A stretch of 64,000 nucleotides of DNA from an uncultured Christensenella sp. (GTDB lineage: Bacteria > Bacillota > Clostridia > Christensenellales > UBA1242): the NCBI GenBank assembly GCA_910586385.1, contig CAJUGX010000001.1, positions 266,958 to 330,957 of the forward strand, given 5' to 3'. The notes beneath the pieces are model-generated. The model was not told where the DNA came from. It saw only the letters and a program-made list of their open reading frames with translations, and made no database searches. This document shows, in pieces, positions 34,947 to 42,532 of this stretch (positions are counted from its first letter, which is position 1; each line of letters begins with the position of its first letter). The translations under genes were made by a program, and so were the position numbers.

Positions 34947-35417
34947 TTATTTCTTTTGAAATTTTCCGTCTTTTTTGTGAACAACAAAACTGAGATCTTG
35001 GGACTCAGAGAGTTCTTTCACTCTTGTCATTGCTTCTTCTTTTGTAGGGAAAGATGCAATGTTTCTTTTTGCGGCGTCTTTCTTGATGATCCAACTTCTT
35101 GCTTCTTTGTCAAAAACCACACGATAGACTGATTTCTTTGCTGTTGGCTTTTCAGTTGAAGTCGACTTCTTTGCGGCAGCTGGCTTGCTTGCTGTCTTTG
35201 TGCTGGTAGATTTGTTTGCAGTGGTTGATTTTTCCACTGACTTCTTTGCTGCTGGGGCGCTCTTTGTTTCTGATGTTTTCTTGGCAGTGGTTGTCTTTGT
35301 GGTGGTTGTTTTTGCAGGAGCAACCTTTTCTTCTTTCTTTTTTTCAGAAACTTTTGCAGTTTGTTTTGCCTCTGCTTTCTTTTTATCTTCTTTTTTCTTT
35401 TTTCCAAATAACCACAT
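34947..35417 (-). CDS. Lys/Thr/Ala-rich, histone-H1-like protein with C-terminal DUF2188-like domain
   Basis: The 156-residue protein has a highly basic, low-complexity first part (residues 1-95: KKKKEDKKK, then repeated TTKTTTAKK, PAAKK and STSTEK units). A compact C-terminal domain of about 60 residues follows (YRVVFDKEARSWIIKKD ... ASFPTKEEA ... VVHKKDGKFQKK) and resembles DUF2188. The basic part is like bacterial histone-H1-like nucleoid proteins. No signal peptide is present, so it should be cytoplasmic. The start has AGGAGAAG upstream (near 35425). A role in binding DNA or RNA is inferred only from charge and composition. Confidence 0.75.
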   Translation of the reverse strand: MWLFGKKKKEDKKKAEAKQTAKVSEKKKEEKVAPAKTTTTKTTTAKKTSETKSAPAAKKSVEKSTTANKSTSTKTASKPAAAKKSTSTEKPTAKKSVYRVVFDKEARSWIIKKDAAKRNIASFPTKEEAMTRVKELSESQDLSFVVHKKDGKFQKK

Positions 35418-35528
35418 ATCTTCTTCTCCTATGTTTCTCTCTTGATTGTATTTTAATCTTTTTGAAAAAATAAATCAAACAAATTTTTTATGGTTGATTA
35501 AAATTTTTGTGTTTTTGATTTTTTCATC

Positions 35529-35557
35529 AAAAAAAGAAGGTCAGACCTTCTTTTTCA
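35529..35557 (-). terminator. Terminator overlapping the 3' end of the PAP2 gene
   Basis: An AAAAAGAAGG / CCTTCTTTTT inverted repeat surrounds the UGA stop of the minus-strand gene, so the stop codon lies in the loop. Confidence 0.75.
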
Positions 35558-36245
35558 TTTTTGTTTTGACCTTCAGATAGAAGTTATCAAATTTTTCTGC
35601 ACATTTTTTTCCTGATCCTGAAAATCTTGAAAGAAGCCAAATTGGCACCATTATGAAGAAAGATGCAAGGAAGTCAACCCAGAAGTGTTGACGTGTGAAG
35701 ACTGTTGCAAGCACAATCAATATCCCGATTATACAGCCAAAGATTCTGTACCAAAGTTTAAGTTCTTTTCCATCAACGCAACCGATGAAGATTGCGATTG
35801 CCATGAAGCAGTGCTGAGATGGGAAACAGTTTGTTGGGTTGGTGGAGTTCCAAGTCCAAACCACAAATTTGTCGGTAAAGTTTTCTGGAGTGAAATCTGG
35901 TTTGATGAATCTGGTTTGAAAGAAGAAATAGATGATGCCAGAAATTGCGAAACTGAGACAAAGGGTTATGAAGATGTCATAGAGTCTCATTTTGTTTTTG
36001 TATGCCAAATAGAAGAATGTGATTATACCAACAGGGAAAGTGAAATAATACACATAGATAAATTCTGCCACGAGAGGAATCTTGTCATCAAGAGGGGTGT
36101 GAGCCCAAGGTGTCCCATAGTGAAAATCACCTGGCTCTGCCGCACTTGTTAAAATTTGGTTTCCAAGATAAGAGACTCCCAGCACCAGCAAAAACAAAAC
36201 AAATGGAAATATTGCATATGCGATTTTGGAAAAGAATTTTTTCAT
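35541..36245 (-). CDS. PAP2-superfamily membrane phosphatase/phosphotransferase
   Basis: A polytopic membrane enzyme of the type-2 phosphatidic acid phosphatase fold, likely acting on lipid phosphates. The 234-residue protein has about six membrane segments and the active-site motifs NCFPSQHCFMA (the conserved SxH) and TRQHFWVDFLAS (RxxHxxxD). The start at 36245 is preferred because AAGGAC precedes it; an upstream in-frame ATG at 36272 would add MLEICLRTN with no ribosome binding site. The substrate (undecaprenyl pyrophosphate, phosphatidic acid or inositol lipid) cannot be decided. Confidence 0.88.
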   Translation of the reverse strand: MKKFFSKIAYAIFPFVLFLLVLGVSYLGNQILTSAAEPGDFHYGTPWAHTPLDDKIPLVAEFIYVYYFTFPVGIITFFYLAYKNKMRLYDIFITLCLSFAISGIIYFFFQTRFIKPDFTPENFTDKFVVWTWNSTNPTNCFPSQHCFMAIAIFIGCVDGKELKLWYRIFGCIIGILIVLATVFTRQHFWVDFLASFFIMVPIWLLSRFSGSGKKCAEKFDNFYLKVKTKMKKKV

Positions 36246-36410
36246 GTTTGTCCTTAAACATATTTCAAGCAAAATATGTTGTCCTCAATAAATTATATAA
36301 GTTTATTTTATCACATAAATTGAATAATATAAAAACAAATTTTTGACAATTGTATTCAAAAAAGTAATAATTTCTCTCGTTTTTAAGAAAAGTAAGGGAG
36401 ACAGAGGATA

Positions 36411-37061
36411 CTATTTGTCTTTCGTCACCATTTTTGCACAGTCGTCTCTTGCCATGAGATAGACTTCTGCACTTATTTCTTTTTTAGAGAGTGCTTCAAG
36501 CGTCCCGTCGCTTAAATCAGATTGAACTTTTCCAACAGAAAGAGTGGAAATCTCTTTGACATTGAAGAGCTTGTCATAAGCGGATTTGCTCATCACTATA
36601 CCCAAACTGAGGTCATATATGTTGCCTTGATGCTCCAAATAACTATGCAGAACTCCGGCAACGCCGGTTTGTTCTTCTGGGAGAATGCCTGTTTCGCTTA
36701 CGTGGATGAGGGTATCCGACCAAAATCCAACAGAACTTGCATTTATGCAGTTGTTGTAGCAGTCGCCAAACTTTGCCCCAAAAGCGGCAAGCACAACTTT
36801 TGGTATCTCTTCAAAAATAAAAATTGAATCCTCTTTTCTGACTTGATAAAGTGGTTTGCCATAGAGAGTTATGCTTGAAAGTTTTGCTCCGTGAGCTTGG
36901 TTTAGAAATATTCCGTTTTGCCTGAGTCCTTGTGCGTACTCAACGATAAGTGCAGCACAACTTTGCGAAGGGGTGTATTCGTTTGTGAAAATTTCTTTTG
37001 CATCTAATTCTTTATGTTTCTTGAAAACCGCGATTGCGTTTTCCAATGAAATTGTACTCAT
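36411..37061 (-). CDS. Unrecognised protein, possible cysteine-peptidase/transglutaminase-like fold
   Basis: I do not recognise this 216-residue soluble protein. It has spaced residues in the order seen in papain- or transglutaminase-like folds: GDCYNNCINASS (Cys, about residue 98), VLHSYLEHQG (His, about residue 138) and NIYDLSLG (Asp, about residue 150). The catalytic reading is a guess from this order. The start has AAGGAGAAC upstream. It lies between the PAP2 gene and pyrophosphatase on the same strand, with no clear operon link. Confidence 0.7.
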   Translation of the reverse strand: MSTISLENAIAVFKKHKELDAKEIFTNEYTPSQSCAALIVEYAQGLRQNGIFLNQAHGAKLSSITLYGKPLYQVRKEDSIFIFEEIPKVVLAAFGAKFGDCYNNCINASSVGFWSDTLIHVSETGILPEEQTGVAGVLHSYLEHQGNIYDLSLGIVMSKSAYDKLFNVKEISTLSVGKVQSDLSDGTLEALSKKEISAEVYLMARDDCAKMVTKDK

Positions 37062-37117
37062 TTTGTTCTCCTTTAAGTAAAAGGATTGATATTATGAAAA
37101 ACGTTGTTTGCCAAGAG

Positions 37118-37663
37118 TTATTTTTTTGAAGAGGAGTCCAAAATTTCAGTTTTGTAATATTGCAAACTCTCTTCGATGATTTCGAGGGCGCGTTTATGGT
37201 CGCCAAGTTCTTTGACTTCAACAGGTTTGTTTTCGAGTTCTTTGTACACAGCAAGAAAGTGCATAAGTTCTTGGAAAATGTGAGAAGGCAGCTCTGAGAT
37301 GTCTTTGTACCCATTATACTGAGGGTCGCCATAAGGGATGGCAATGATTTTTTCATCCCGCTGTTCTCTGTCTGTCATGATGACAACACCGATTGGAAAG
37401 CATCTTACAAGGCAAAGCCTTTCAAGTGGAGTGGAGCAAAGCACAAAAACGTCAAGAGGGTCTTTGTCCCTGCAATATGTAAGTGGAATAAAACCATAGT
37501 CCATTGGGTAGTGAGTGCTTGTGTAAAGGACTCTGTCCATGATGAGACAGCCGGTTTCCTTGTCGAGCTCATACTTTGTTTTGTCGCCTTGTTGTATTTC
37601 AATGCAGGCAAGAAAGTCGTTTGGACGAACTCTTTCTTCTCTTATGTCTTTCCAAATATTCAT
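37118..37663 (-). CDS. ppa: Inorganic pyrophosphatase (class I)
   Basis: It hydrolyses pyrophosphate, pulling biosynthetic reactions forward. The 181-residue protein contains the class I signature around YELDKETG, HYPMDYGFIP and DKDPLDVFVL (the metal-binding DxDPxD region near residue 65). The ATG at 37661-37663 (complement) has GGAGC just upstream; a longer reading from 37732 would cover the promoter region and is rejected. A minus-strand promoter (TTGCTT, 17-base spacer, TATAAT) lies at about 37712-37740. Confidence 0.93.
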   Translation of the reverse strand: MNIWKDIREERVRPNDFLACIEIQQGDKTKYELDKETGCLIMDRVLYTSTHYPMDYGFIPLTYCRDKDPLDVFVLCSTPLERLCLVRCFPIGVVIMTDREQRDEKIIAIPYGDPQYNGYKDISELPSHIFQELMHFLAVYKELENKPVEVKELGDHKRALEIIEESLQYYKTEILDSSSKK

Positions 37664-37747
37664 AATAAAGCTCCTTGAGAATTTTTGTTGAGATGTTGAC
37701 TCAACTTGTGAATTATAACATATTGTTCTCAAAAAAGCAAATTTTTA

Positions 37748-37776
37748 TTGTTTGGAAGGTTTTTGTATGGTATAAT
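37748..37776 (+). promoter_or_regulatory. Promoter of the flavoprotein pair
   Basis: TTGTTT (37748-37753), 17 bases, then TATAAT (37771-37776). The start codon is 22 bases downstream with AGAGGTGG as ribosome binding site. Confidence 0.75.
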
Positions 37777-37797
37777 GTGAGAAATTAGAGGTGGCAG

Positions 37798-38943
37798 ATG
37801 ACGGAAAATTTTGACGCGATAATCGTTGGTGGCGGAGCAAGTGGGATGATGTGTGCTTGCAGTGCAAAAGGAAAAAAGATTGCCATTGTTGACAGTGCGA
37901 CAAAGCCTGCAAAGAAGATTATGGTCACTGGCAACGGCAGATGCAATTTGACAAACCTGGAAATTACGTCAGATGCTTACAATCAAAACATTGACCGCTT
38001 TTTGAGCAGATTTGGCTGGAACGAAACTTCAAAATTTTTCTCAGAACTTGGACTTGTGACTTATGCTGATGATGAAGGGAGAGTTTATCCTCTTTCAAAT
38101 TCGGCAAAGAGCGTTGTGGATGTCTTGGAGTATGGAGCAAAAGGTTTGACCTTCTTTTTGGGAGAGAAGGTTGAAAAAATTGAAAAAGGAAACGGGCAAT
38201 TTTGTGTTGTTGTCAATGGGAAAACCTTGATGGCAAAAAAACTTGTTATTGCAACAGGTGGAAATTCAATTGAGATTTTGGATATGCTTGGAGTGAGATA
38301 CAAGAAGTTTGTGCCAAGTCTTGTTTCGCTTCAAAGCAAGGGGACTCGTGATTTGAATGGTGTGAGAGTTTCAAATGTGCTTGTGACTGCGACAAATTCT
38401 TTTGGAGAGACAAAGAGCGAAAGAGGAGAAGTCTTGTTTAGAGAAAACGGGTTGAGCGGGATTGTGGTTTTCAATTTGTCGACGCTGTTTTCTAGGCGAG
38501 ACAATTTCACTGGGAGTATGTTGATTGACCTTTTGCCGGATATAAGCAAAAAGGACGTTGAAAATCTCATCAAAAAGAGAACTGCTTTGGGGACTTCGCT
38601 TGACAAGATTTTTGTAGGACTGTTTTCAAACGCTGTGGCGAATGAGATTTTCAAACAGACAAAAATCAACACAAACACGTCATGTGTGACTCTGAAAGAA
38701 AAAGATATTTCACTTTTGGCAAATGCAATCAAAGGGCTGAGGTTTGAAGTTTGTGGACATCTCGACAACAACCAAGTTCATTCTGGTGGTGTGTCACTTG
38801 AAGACTTGGATGAAAATCTTATGCACAAAAATGTTAGAGGGCTTTATTTTGTAGGAGAAGTTTGTGATGTCGATGGTGTTTGCGGTGGCTATAATTTGCA
38901 ATGGGCTTGGACAAGCGGACATATTGTGGGGGAGAGAATATGA
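37798..38943 (+). CDS. HI0933/BaiN-family NAD(P)/FAD-dependent oxidoreductase
   Basis: A cytoplasmic flavoprotein of the HI0933-like family. The 381 residues begin with the dinucleotide-binding GGGASGMMCA (about residues 11-20), followed by GNGRCNLTN (about residue 50), a family hallmark. The FAD-contacting C-terminus has YFVGEVCDVDGVCGGYNLQWAW. Its exact reaction is not established for most members. The UGA stop overlaps the next gene's start as ATGA, so the two are translationally coupled. Confidence 0.9.
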   Translation: MTENFDAIIVGGGASGMMCACSAKGKKIAIVDSATKPAKKIMVTGNGRCNLTNLEITSDAYNQNIDRFLSRFGWNETSKFFSELGLVTYADDEGRVYPLSNSAKSVVDVLEYGAKGLTFFLGEKVEKIEKGNGQFCVVVNGKTLMAKKLVIATGGNSIEILDMLGVRYKKFVPSLVSLQSKGTRDLNGVRVSNVLVTATNSFGETKSERGEVLFRENGLSGIVVFNLSTLFSRRDNFTGSMLIDLLPDISKKDVENLIKKRTALGTSLDKIFVGLFSNAVANEIFKQTKINTNTSCVTLKEKDISLLANAIKGLRFEVCGHLDNNQVHSGGVSLEDLDENLMHKNVRGLYFVGEVCDVDGVCGGYNLQWAWTSGHIVGERI

Positions 38944-40511
38944 TAAAACTCGAACAAATCTCTCTTCCAATCAAGTTTTTGGATGGCGATGTGCTTTCTC
39001 AGATTGCCAAGAATTTGAAGATTTCTGTCAAAGATATCAAAGAATATGAGATTTTGAAACTCTCTGTTGACGCTAGGAAAAAGCCAAATATAAAGTTTGT
39101 GGCAAGCCTTGGCGTGACATTGGGAGAAAAACTTGAGAAAAAATTCAAATCGCTTAGGTTTGAAAAAGTTTCGCATTTGCTTGAATATGAAAAGAAATCC
39201 GCTGACAAAAAAATTGTCATTGTGGGGTTTGGCCCAAGTGGAATGTTTGCTGGACTTGCCCTTGCGAAGATGGGGTTGAAGCCACTCATCATTGAGCAAG
39301 GAAAAATGGTAGACGAAAGAGAAAAAGACGTTGAAGAATTTTGGCAAAACCGCAAACTCAACAAATACTCAAATGTTCAGTTTGGAGAGGGTGGGGCTGG
39401 GACTTTCAGTGACGGAAAACTCAACACAAATCTCAACAATTCATATTGCAAGAGTGTGATTGAAGAACTTGTGTCTTTTGGTGCTCCAAAAGAAATTGCC
39501 TATCTCAACAAACCACACATTGGAAGCGATAAACTTAAAGAGGTTGTCAAAAATATGAGAGAGTATATCAAAACTCTTGGCGGACAATTTATGTTTTCAA
39601 CCAAACTTTCCAACATAAAAATTGATGGCGACCGTGTGACGGAGATTGATGTTTTGGATGTAGAAACTGGAAAGTCGACAGCTATTAAGGTTGATAAACT
39701 GCTTCTTTGCGTTGGGCACAGTGCGAGAGATGTGTTTTCCCTTTTGAAAGACAAAGGTGTGACTCTCAAACAAAAACCTTTTGCAATGGGAGTAAGGATT
39801 GAACAAAAGCAGAGTGACATCAACTTGAGTCAATATGGTGCAGAGAAAATAGATGGTCTTGCAAATGCGGATTATAAACTCGCTGTGCATCTTCCAAATG
39901 GGCGGGCGGTCTTCACTTTTTGCATGTGTCCAGGTGGAGAGATTGTCGCGTCAAGCACAGATGAAGGCGAGATTGTCACAAACGGAATGAGTCTTTTTGC
40001 AAGAGACAAGGAAAATGCAAACAGTGCTGTGCTTGTCAACATTTTGCCAGAGGACTTTGGCTCGGATGATCCACTTGCAGGGATTTGGTATCAAGCGAAA
40101 TATGAAAGACTCGCTTTCGAGCTTGGTGGAAACAATTTCAATGCGCCAGCAGAAAGCGTGGGAAGTTTTGTCTATGGCAGGGGAACGAAAACTGACATAA
40201 ATTTTTCTTATAGACCAGGACTTACATTCTCGAAAATTGAAAAATGTTTGCCTGAGATTGTCAGCCAAAGTTTGAAAATGGGCTTGCCTCTTTTGAATGA
40301 GAAACTGAAAAATTTTGCTCGTGATGAAAACCTGTTGGTCGCAATTGAGAGCCGTTCGAGTTGTCCTCTCACAATTGTGCGAGATGAAAATTTTGAAAGC
40401 AACATCAAGGGGATTTATCCAGTTGGGGAAGGTGCAGGCTTTGCTGGTGGAATTGTCTCAAGTGCCCAAGATGGCATTAAAGTTGCTGAAAGTATTTTCA
40501 GAAATTTGTAA
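38940..40511 (+). CDS. FAD-dependent dehydrogenase (COG2509-like)
   Basis: A 523-residue flavoprotein with an N-terminal domain of about 90 residues, then the FAD-binding VIVGFGPSGMFAGLALAK (about residues 83-100) and the family feature YSNVQFGEGGAGTFSDGKL (near residue 148). The C-terminal YPVGEGAGFAGGIVSSAQDG completes FAD binding. The ATG at 38940 overlaps the previous stop by four bases. Two flavoproteins of poorly defined function are thus co-expressed. The substrate is unknown. Confidence 0.9.
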   Translation: MIKLEQISLPIKFLDGDVLSQIAKNLKISVKDIKEYEILKLSVDARKKPNIKFVASLGVTLGEKLEKKFKSLRFEKVSHLLEYEKKSADKKIVIVGFGPSGMFAGLALAKMGLKPLIIEQGKMVDEREKDVEEFWQNRKLNKYSNVQFGEGGAGTFSDGKLNTNLNNSYCKSVIEELVSFGAPKEIAYLNKPHIGSDKLKEVVKNMREYIKTLGGQFMFSTKLSNIKIDGDRVTEIDVLDVETGKSTAIKVDKLLLCVGHSARDVFSLLKDKGVTLKQKPFAMGVRIEQKQSDINLSQYGAEKIDGLANADYKLAVHLPNGRAVFTFCMCPGGEIVASSTDEGEIVTNGMSLFARDKENANSAVLVNILPEDFGSDDPLAGIWYQAKYERLAFELGGNNFNAPAESVGSFVYGRGTKTDINFSYRPGLTFSKIEKCLPEIVSQSLKMGLPLLNEKLKNFARDENLLVAIESRSSCPLTIVRDENFESNIKGIYPVGEGAGFAGGIVSSAQDGIKVAESIFRNL

Positions 40512-40568
40512 GTTTTGTTTTGTCAGAAACGGCTGACTTTGTATAATTTTCTTGTAGGGAGCATTCAA

Positions 40569-41102
40569 ATGAAAAAAGTTTTGATTATTTCTTCAAGTCC
40601 AAGGGTAAATGGAAATTCTGATCTTCTTTGTCAAGCGTTTGAGAAAGGGGCGAAAGAGGCTGGGCACAGTGTGGAGACTGTCCATCTAAACAAGCTTCAC
40701 ATTGGATTTTGTCAAGGGTGTTATTCTTGTCACCACACAGGCAAATGTTTTCAAAAGGATGACATGACCGAACTCGCTTTCAATGTCAAAGATGCGGATG
40801 TGATAGTTTTTGCTTCACCGGTTTATTTTTACAGCATGTCAGGGCAACTCAAAACTTTCATCGACAGACTTGTGCCAGTTTATGAAGATGTTCGTGCCGA
40901 TGTTTACATAATGGTCACCGCATATGATGATGACAAAGCATTACTCAAGAAGGCTGTCGATGCGATAAGAGGATTGACTGTGGACTGCTTTGAGAATTGT
41001 GAAGAAAAAGGTGTCATCATGGCAGGCGGCGTAGATGACCGCGGAGAAATTGTTGGGAAACCTGAGATTGAACAGGCTTATCAGTTTGGGAGAAATTGTT
41101 AA
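40569..41102 (+). CDS. Flavodoxin-fold NAD(P)H reductase with iron-sulfur-flavoprotein Cys motif
   Basis: The 177-residue protein starts KKVLIISSSPRVNGNSDLL, the FMN phosphate-binding loop of the flavodoxin-like fold. It contains FCQGCYSCHHTGKCFQKDDM, whose C-x2-C-x2-C-x5-C spacing matches the compact cluster motif of iron-sulfur flavoproteins. FMN contacts follow in FASPVYFYSMSGQLKTFIDR. These proteins are electron carriers or oxygen-protection enzymes in anaerobes. The ATG at 40569 follows TAGGGAGC; it is 57 bases after the flavoprotein pair and probably read with it. Confidence 0.85.
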   Translation: MKKVLIISSSPRVNGNSDLLCQAFEKGAKEAGHSVETVHLNKLHIGFCQGCYSCHHTGKCFQKDDMTELAFNVKDADVIVFASPVYFYSMSGQLKTFIDRLVPVYEDVRADVYIMVTAYDDDKALLKKAVDAIRGLTVDCFENCEEKGVIMAGGVDDRGEIVGKPEIEQAYQFGRNC

Positions 41103-41187
41103 ACAGGTGTTGCCTGTTTTCTTCTTTCTCAGGATGAATGAGAACAAAAAAAAGAATGGCTTCTGATAACCATTCTTTTTTTCTTTT
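41102..41187. terminator. Two terminator hairpins between convergent genes
   Basis: AACAGG/CCTGTT with a T-rich tail at 41102-41122 follows the reductase. AAAAAGAATGG/CCATTCTTTTT at 41149-41180 is flanked by A and T runs and can serve both strands. Confidence 0.85.
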
Positions 41188-41198
41188 TGGATGTTGGA

Positions 41199-41672
41199 TT
41201 ATTGTGCGTCCTTCTTTCCAAGATTTACGTTTGCAAGGATAACACCAACAAGTGATACTACTGCAAAAACAAATGGCAAGATAAGACCTGCACCAACAGA
41301 TGCACCACTACCCAATGCAACGATCATCATTACCATTGCAAGAAGAGAAGCAGCAACTGTAAGTCCAGCAAGAACATAGTTTACGATTGCAACAAACTTA
41401 ACCTTCAAAATGCCAAGTTGGTTGAGAAGTCCAAGGACACATCCAACGGCAAGCAAGCATCCCAAAACAAGAGTGATGATTGCAAAGACCATTGATGTTT
41501 TTGCATCTCCAGTCAAAACATCAACATTCTTGAGAAGGTCATAAACGCTTCCAGCGCCAATAGTCACGCTAGATACTTTCATAACTGCATAATCAAGAGC
41601 GAACCAAGCAAGATTCAAAATTGAAAGAAGTGCAGCAGCGCCATAGCAAACTATTCCTTTGATTTTCTGCAT
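41199..41672 (-). CDS. Small four-helix membrane protein, function unknown
   Basis: The 157-residue protein has four strongly hydrophobic segments (about residues 5-27, 62-88, 95-120 and 125-150) and no recognised motif. The ATG at 41670-41672 (complement) follows AAAGGAGGATTTTGGGT; an upstream ATG at 41714 overlaps the promoter and is rejected. Expression is expected from the promoter at 41705-41733, whose spacer contains eight consecutive C on the coding strand, suggesting ON/OFF variation by tract slippage. Confidence 0.8.
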   Translation of the reverse strand: MQKIKGIVCYGAAALLSILNLAWFALDYAVMKVSSVTIGAGSVYDLLKNVDVLTGDAKTSMVFAIITLVLGCLLAVGCVLGLLNQLGILKVKFVAIVNYVLAGLTVAASLLAMVMMIVALGSGASVGAGLILPFVFAVVSLVGVILANVNLGKKDAQ

Positions 41673-41704
41673 ACCCAAAATCCTCCTTTTGTTAAGATAC
41701 AAAT

Positions 41705-41733
41705 ATTGTAACACTTGACGGGGGGGGAGTCAA
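41705..41733 (-). promoter_or_regulatory. Promoter with C8 homopolymer in a 17-base spacer
   Basis: On the minus strand: TTGACT (41728-41733), a spacer of exactly 17 bases made of eight C (41720-41727) plus GTCAAGTGT, then TACAAT (41705-41710). The membrane-protein start is 33 bases further on. A change of one or two bases in the C tract would move the spacer from its optimum. The tract also sits between CTTGAC and GTCAAG, an inverted repeat. Confidence 0.65.
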
Positions 41734-41785
41734 GCGATTGACTGTATTTGATATGCAAAGGTGACAAAATTGGTGCATGGTATCG

Positions 41786-41816
41786 AAAAAATCCCACAAA
41801 AAAGTTGTGGGATTTT
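41786..41816 (-). terminator. Terminator of the Nudix gene
   Basis: AAAAATCCCACAA / TTGTGGGATTTT hairpin just beyond the minus-strand Nudix stop codon. Confidence 0.8.
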
Positions 41817-41838
41817 GATTGATTTTTCTGATTTGATT

Positions 41839-42462
41839 TTAGAACTTCGCGATGTATCTATAAAGCACATCAATCCATTCTGTTCTTGGGTGGAAAAGAC
41901 CTTGCTTTGCCATTTCTTTGATTTCATATATTGTGGCGTATTTCACTTCGCTCACTTCTTCTGGCTGCTCATGGAACTCTTCAAGTGGGGTATCCAAGTT
42001 GTAGATGAAGAAGTCGTAAAACTGATTTTCAATGAAAGTGTCAGAAAGTGGAAGTTGGTTTCGGAAACTGCTCATAAATCTGAAATCTCTTACTTGAGTT
42101 TTCTTTGGAATCATATATCCAATTTCTTCCATGACTTCAACTGCGGCACAACTTATGCTGTCTGCACCAAAAGGGATGTGACCGGCGACTGACAAGTCCC
42201 AAAGTCCAGGAAACTTTTCTTTTGTGCTTGCACGCTTTTGGATGAGGATTTTGTTGTCATCGTTGATGATTGCCACAATGATTGCTCTGTGCCAAAGCCC
42301 TTTTTCGTGGACTTCTTTTCTTGTTGCTGGACGTCCGGTGCTTACACCGTTTTCGTTTACAACTTCCAAAAGTTCTCCACCTTGGTTGTAAGATGTATAA
42401 ACTTGGGTGGTTGAGCCTACGAGTTCGTTTGGTGTGTTTTCCATATCTAACATTTTCTCCAT
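41839..42462 (-). CDS. Nudix hydrolase, IPP-isomerase/YfcD-like
   Basis: A Nudix-fold pyrophosphohydrolase of about 200 residues. Its layout (ELLEVVNENGVSTGRPATRKEVHEKGLWHRA, then ILIQKRASTKEKFPGLWDLSVAGH) is that of the YfcD/isopentenyl-diphosphate-isomerase-like subgroup. The Nudix box reads GHIPFGADSISCAAVEVMEE with IGY: the catalytic E-x2-EE is kept, but the first conserved E is A and the conserved R is V. The start is uncertain: ATGs at 42462, 42453 and 42444 compete, and GGAG overlaps the first of them, so the ATG at 42444 may be used. The physiological substrate is unknown. Confidence 0.85.
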   Translation of the reverse strand: MEKMLDMENTPNELVGSTTQVYTSYNQGGELLEVVNENGVSTGRPATRKEVHEKGLWHRAIIVAIINDDNKILIQKRASTKEKFPGLWDLSVAGHIPFGADSISCAAVEVMEEIGYMIPKKTQVRDFRFMSSFRNQLPLSDTFIENQFYDFFIYNLDTPLEEFHEQPEEVSEVKYATIYEIKEMAKQGLFHPRTEWIDVLYRYIAKF

Positions 42463-42532
42463 ATTTGACTTTATTGTTTATATATTACTAGCAAACAAAA
42501 TAAATGTCAAGCGAATTCCACTTTCAAAGAGT

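Noticed and set aside
35685..36152. Plus-strand frame of 155 codons opposite the PAP2 gene
   Set aside because: The minus-strand frame has membrane segments, PAP2 motifs and a ribosome binding site; the plus frame has none of these.
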